Below, one piece after another: positions 6,248-8,862 of a stretch of 8,862 bases of DNA. The DNA is from Acidobacteriota bacterium (GTDB lineage Bacteria > Acidobacteriota > Aminicenantia > UBA2199): NCBI GenBank assembly GCA_021817755.1, contig JAKAGC010000119.1, positions 1 through 8,862 of the forward strand, read 5' to 3'. Under the pieces are notes generated by a model. The model saw only the letters and a list, made by a program, of their open reading frames with translations, was not told where the DNA came from and made no database searches. A program made the position numbers and the translations under genes. Every line of letters starts with the position of its first letter. The first letter of the stretch is position 1.

Positions 6248-8862
6248 TTATTCAAGATGATAATTTTCCAGAATATGGATTATTATTTGTTTTTTGTAGA
6301 TAGTGAGGTTTTTCATCTTTACAAAAAAAACAAACGAATATTTCCCTAAAAATCCAGGGCCTGGCATCCATTTAAATAATATAGTAGGAGTTGTACTCAG
6401 GTGGGAACCGATAGGAAGTTGTTTAACCTGATTCCCAACTTTCATATAACCTGATATTGATATTATCTCAGGTGAAAATTGAATTTCAAGAGGTTCAAGC
6501 TGCTTGGATGAGATGTATATTGTTTTATCCAATGAGGGAGAAATGGAGCGAAAAGGGGACGTATCACTGAATCCGGTTTTTACCTGGATGGGAAGTGGAT
6601 CAACGGGAACAGATTCCAAAGGAAGTAAGGGAATCGAAATTTTTGAGATAGGTGAGAGCTTTGGAACTTTTTTAGAGAAATTTGAAAATGGTTGAATGTT
6701 TTCTTTAATTTTTTTTACGGAAAAAAAACGGCTGCCAATTCCGTTTGTATTTCCGGCATTATCCGTTACTGTCCATTGGATAGTATGCAATCCTTCAGAT
6801 AATGTGGAGGTATCGATGGAATAATAGCCTACAGGGCCTTCGCTATTGGAAAAATTGGGGAACAACTGGGCAATATCTTCTCTAAAGATGTTATAGTGGG
6901 GGTGCCCAATATAAGTTGCATCAACCAATATTTGAATAGTAGAACCGTCTTTGGGGATCATATTCGGATTAGGAGTTAGAACCCATCCCCAATTGGACAA
7001 GGTACCTCCATTTTCTGATCCTCCCTGGATAGGGGCATCGATAGTACCGAAGGGTAAAACAGAATGTTCATTATCACATGTAATAGTTTTTGATCCGAGG
7101 GGAATTCGATTGCCTTCGATATCTATGGCAATGGCATAAAGAGTATAAGTTCCATTTCCATTGCCCGGTAAAAAATTAGTAAGCATCATGTAACCCCATC
7201 CTGCTTTGTTATTGAATGGAAAACTTGGATATGCAGCTTCAACATCTGGACGTGCATCCTCAATAAATATTGCATCTCCGGCATATATAGGAGTATCATT
7301 ATCAGAATAGTAGATTTCTATTTTTTCTATCCCAATATCATCGAGAGCCCATCCGGTTATTGGAATTGCACCACTTAAACCTGTGGTATTATTAAATGGG
7401 GTAGCAAATTCTCCAAATGGAGGTGATGAAATCCCCTGGGGATTTATTGTCAATGATATGGTTATGGTTTGAGGAGAATTGATCGCATTAGGATCTTCTA
7501 TAGTAATTGTTCCGGAATACGTACCTGGAGTTAGATCTGATGAAGCGATTGAAATTGATAGGGAGGTGGAATCTGTACCCGTTTGCTGATCTACCTTTAT
7601 CCAATTATCGCTGGGAATTGCAGTCCATTTTAATGTACCAGTACCACTGTTTGAAATAAGGAGTGTCTGCGCCGGAGTAGAGTAAGCTCCACAGACAGTA
7701 AAAAAGAAATTTGTTTTGTTTAATGTAATCTGAGGTGCAACCGGGGGATGAAATTCATAACAACCAAGATCATATCCATCCCCTTGAGGACGGAACTCTC
7801 CATCTATATCCCTGGAAACCGATGGAATCTTTTTTCCTACATCCACAACAGGAGAATTAGGGGATTGTTTATAACCGGAACCGAATAAGGGATCACTTAA
7901 AATAGAATTTTTGCCAGTCAAAGAATCATGAGAGTTATAGAAAAGGTTTGTATCGAGATTAATGGAGCTCCCAATGGAGCCTCCTTTTAAATCAATGCCT
8001 TTATCATGTCCTGTTACTATATTATTAATGAAATTTAATTGAACGGAATCTCCGATATATATGGCATTGCTATCTGCAAATCCTTTTTCTAAGACAAATG
8101 TATTATTGAACATATCACATGTGACATATTGGGCTTTTCCCGTGTTGGGAATTCCCTCCAGATAAACACAATTAGAAGTGTATTGGTTTGAATTATTGAC
8201 GAAAAGGTTATTGGAGAGAGTTGTTTCGACATGTAGTTTAGCTGCGATTGAACCACCCTGTCCTTTATTCTTTGTAGAAGCAATATTCTCACTAAATCTA
8301 TTTTTATCGATAATAGTATTGGTAGTATTTGTAAGAAAAATTCCTCCGCCTTCATTGGAAAGGGATTGACCCGCTATATTTTTTTTTATAGTATTACCGA
8401 ATATGAAAACCGGGCTTGTTGAATTTCCTCCACTGATATAAATACCACCACCGTACCCTGAGGAAGAAGTACTGGTATTGGCGATATTCTCTTCGATAAC
8501 TGAATATCTGATATCCGATAATCCGGATTCGGGAGAGTTTTCAATATATATACCTCCACCGTAAGAAATGGAAGATGAATAACAGGTATTACGGGTAATT
8601 TTACTGTGAGTTACTATTAATAGAGCGTTTCGGGAGTAAATTCCTCCACCTCCGGTTAAGGATTTTTTTGGTGCATCAGTGGTTTTATTTTGAGTGATGA
8701 TACAATTTTTTATTGCTACAATTCCTTTTTCGATACGAATTCCGCCTCCTGAAGGGGCTTTTCCGTGGCGTATAGTTAAATGATTCAAATTTACTTTTCC
8801 GCTTAAAATGTGAAATATACGATCATTGTCTGAGCCATCAATAATGGTGTTTTCAGAATCGG
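6248..8862 (-). CDS. Large beta-helix surface or secreted protein with BACON and Ig-like domains (5' end outside window)
   Basis: The frame is open to the right edge with no start codon or signal peptide in view; 870 residues plus the stop are present (numbered from the edge). It begins inside a repeat region with ENTIIDGSDNDRIFHI, typical of right-handed parallel beta-helix proteins. Glycine-rich GGGI(Y/F/R) turns recur at about 38, 71, 102, 137 and 171, with a weaker GGSI near 202. The helix ends at about 336-370 with a choice-of-anchor-Q-like motif (SPVVDVG ... DIDGEFRPQGDGYDLG.YEF). A BACON domain follows at about 376-473 (QTLLISNSGTGTLKWTA ... LTPGTYSGTITI). Next is an Ig-like domain at about 480-597 (PFGEFATP ... 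GWALDDIGIEKIEIYY) and a related one at about 602-716 (PFGTIDAP ... HTIQWTVTDNAGNTNGIGS). A Pro/Ser linker leads to a C-terminal module (about 775-870) containing FKWMPGPGFLGKYSFVF. No LPXTG, PEP-CTERM or clear type IX signal is seen at the C-terminus. Such proteins are usually extracellular, binding carbohydrate or mediating adhesion; the ligand is unknown. Confidence 0.88.
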   Translation of the reverse strand, partial: DSENTIIDGSDNDRIFHILSGKVNLNHLTIRHGKAPSGGGIRIEKGIVAIKNCIITQNKTTDAPKKSLTGGGGIYSRNALLIVTHSKITRNTCYSSSISYGGGIYIENSPESGLSDIRYSVIEENIANTSTSSSGYGGGIYISGGNSTSPVFIFGNTIKKNIAGQSLSNEGGGIFLTNTTNTIIDKNRFSENIASTKNKGQGGSIAAKLHVETTLSNNLFVNNSNQYTSNCVYLEGIPNTGKAQYVTCDMFNNTFVLEKGFADSNAIYIGDSVQLNFINNIVTGHDKGIDLKGGSIGSSINLDTNLFYNSHDSLTGKNSILSDPLFGSGYKQSPNSPVVDVGKKIPSVSRDIDGEFRPQGDGYDLGCYEFHPPVAPQITLNKTNFFFTVCGAYSTPAQTLLISNSGTGTLKWTAIPSDNWIKVDQQTGTDSTSLSISIASSDLTPGTYSGTITIEDPNAINSPQTITISLTINPQGISSPPFGEFATPFNNTTGLSGAIPITGWALDDIGIEKIEIYYSDNDTPIYAGDAIFIEDARPDVEAAYPSFPFNNKAGWGYMMLTNFLPGNGNGTYTLYAIAIDIEGNRIPLGSKTITCDNEHSVLPFGTIDAPIQGGSENGGTLSNWGWVLTPNPNMIPKDGSTIQILVDATYIGHPHYNIFREDIAQLFPNFSNSEGPVGYYSIDTSTLSEGLHTIQWTVTDNAGNTNGIGSRFFSVKKIKENIQPFSNFSKKVPKLSPISKISIPLLPLESVPVDPLPIQVKTGFSDTSPFRSISPSLDKTIYISSKQLEPLEIQFSPEIISISGYMKVGNQVKQLPIGSHLSTTPTILFKWMPGPGFLGKYSFVFFVKMKNLTIYKKQIIIHILENYHLE
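8249..8752 (-). repeat. Degenerate GGGI beta-helix coil repeats
   Basis: Within the beta-helix coding region, GGGI-type motifs recur every 30-36 residues (PSGGGIRI, TGGGGIYS, YGGGIYIE, YGGGIYIS, EGGGIFLT, GQGGSIAA). They are visible on the plus strand as recurring cctccacc or accaccac stretches. Spacing and sequence between motifs vary, so this is a protein-structural repeat rather than a recent DNA duplication. Confidence 0.75.

Overview
The window is an AT-rich bacterial chromosome segment with six protein-coding genes. No RNA gene, mobile element or CRISPR array is visible. An RlpA-type protein with a SPOR domain suggests a Gram-negative-type cell envelope. The right-hand gene combines a parallel beta-helix, a BACON domain and two Ig-like domains of the 'PFG...GWALDD' kind. 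From memory, that combination is common in uncultured groups such as Candidatus Aminicenantes (Acidobacteriota-related). This taxonomic placement is a low-confidence inference.

Layout. At the left edge, on the plus strand, is the 3' part of an rlpA-like gene (DPBB end, charged linker, SPOR). It converges, with only 7 bases between the stop codons, on a minus-strand block read from right to left: metG (methionyl-tRNA synthetase with a fused C-terminal tRNA-binding domain), a predicted exported MEMO/AmmeMemoRadiSam-B-like protein, and a TSUP (TauE/SafE-like) membrane transporter. metG has a good extended -10 promoter and a strong ribosome binding site. The MEMO-like gene starts 3 bases after the metG stop and its ribosome binding site overlaps the metG end, so the two are almost certainly co-transcribed. 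The TSUP gene follows after 59 bases and has a possible promoter of its own.

Right of metG, after a 198-base AT-rich spacer, lie two more minus-strand genes. One encodes an unrecognised single-pass membrane protein: a small N-terminal cytoplasmic domain, a long proline-rich stretch containing an 87-bp tandem repeat, one membrane segment and a C-terminal extracytoplasmic domain. It has a near-consensus promoter of its own (TTGATA, 17-base spacer, TATAAT). The other is the 3' part of a large surface or secreted beta-helix protein that runs off the right edge.

The genes do not form an obvious pathway. metG is housekeeping, rlpA is cell-envelope/septum, and the others are membrane, exported or surface proteins. 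The most interesting items are the exported MEMO variant with a PHDD motif in place of PHAG, the proline-rich single-pass protein with in-frame 87-bp repeats, and the modular beta-helix protein with a separate C-terminal module. I found no convincing new multi-gene system.
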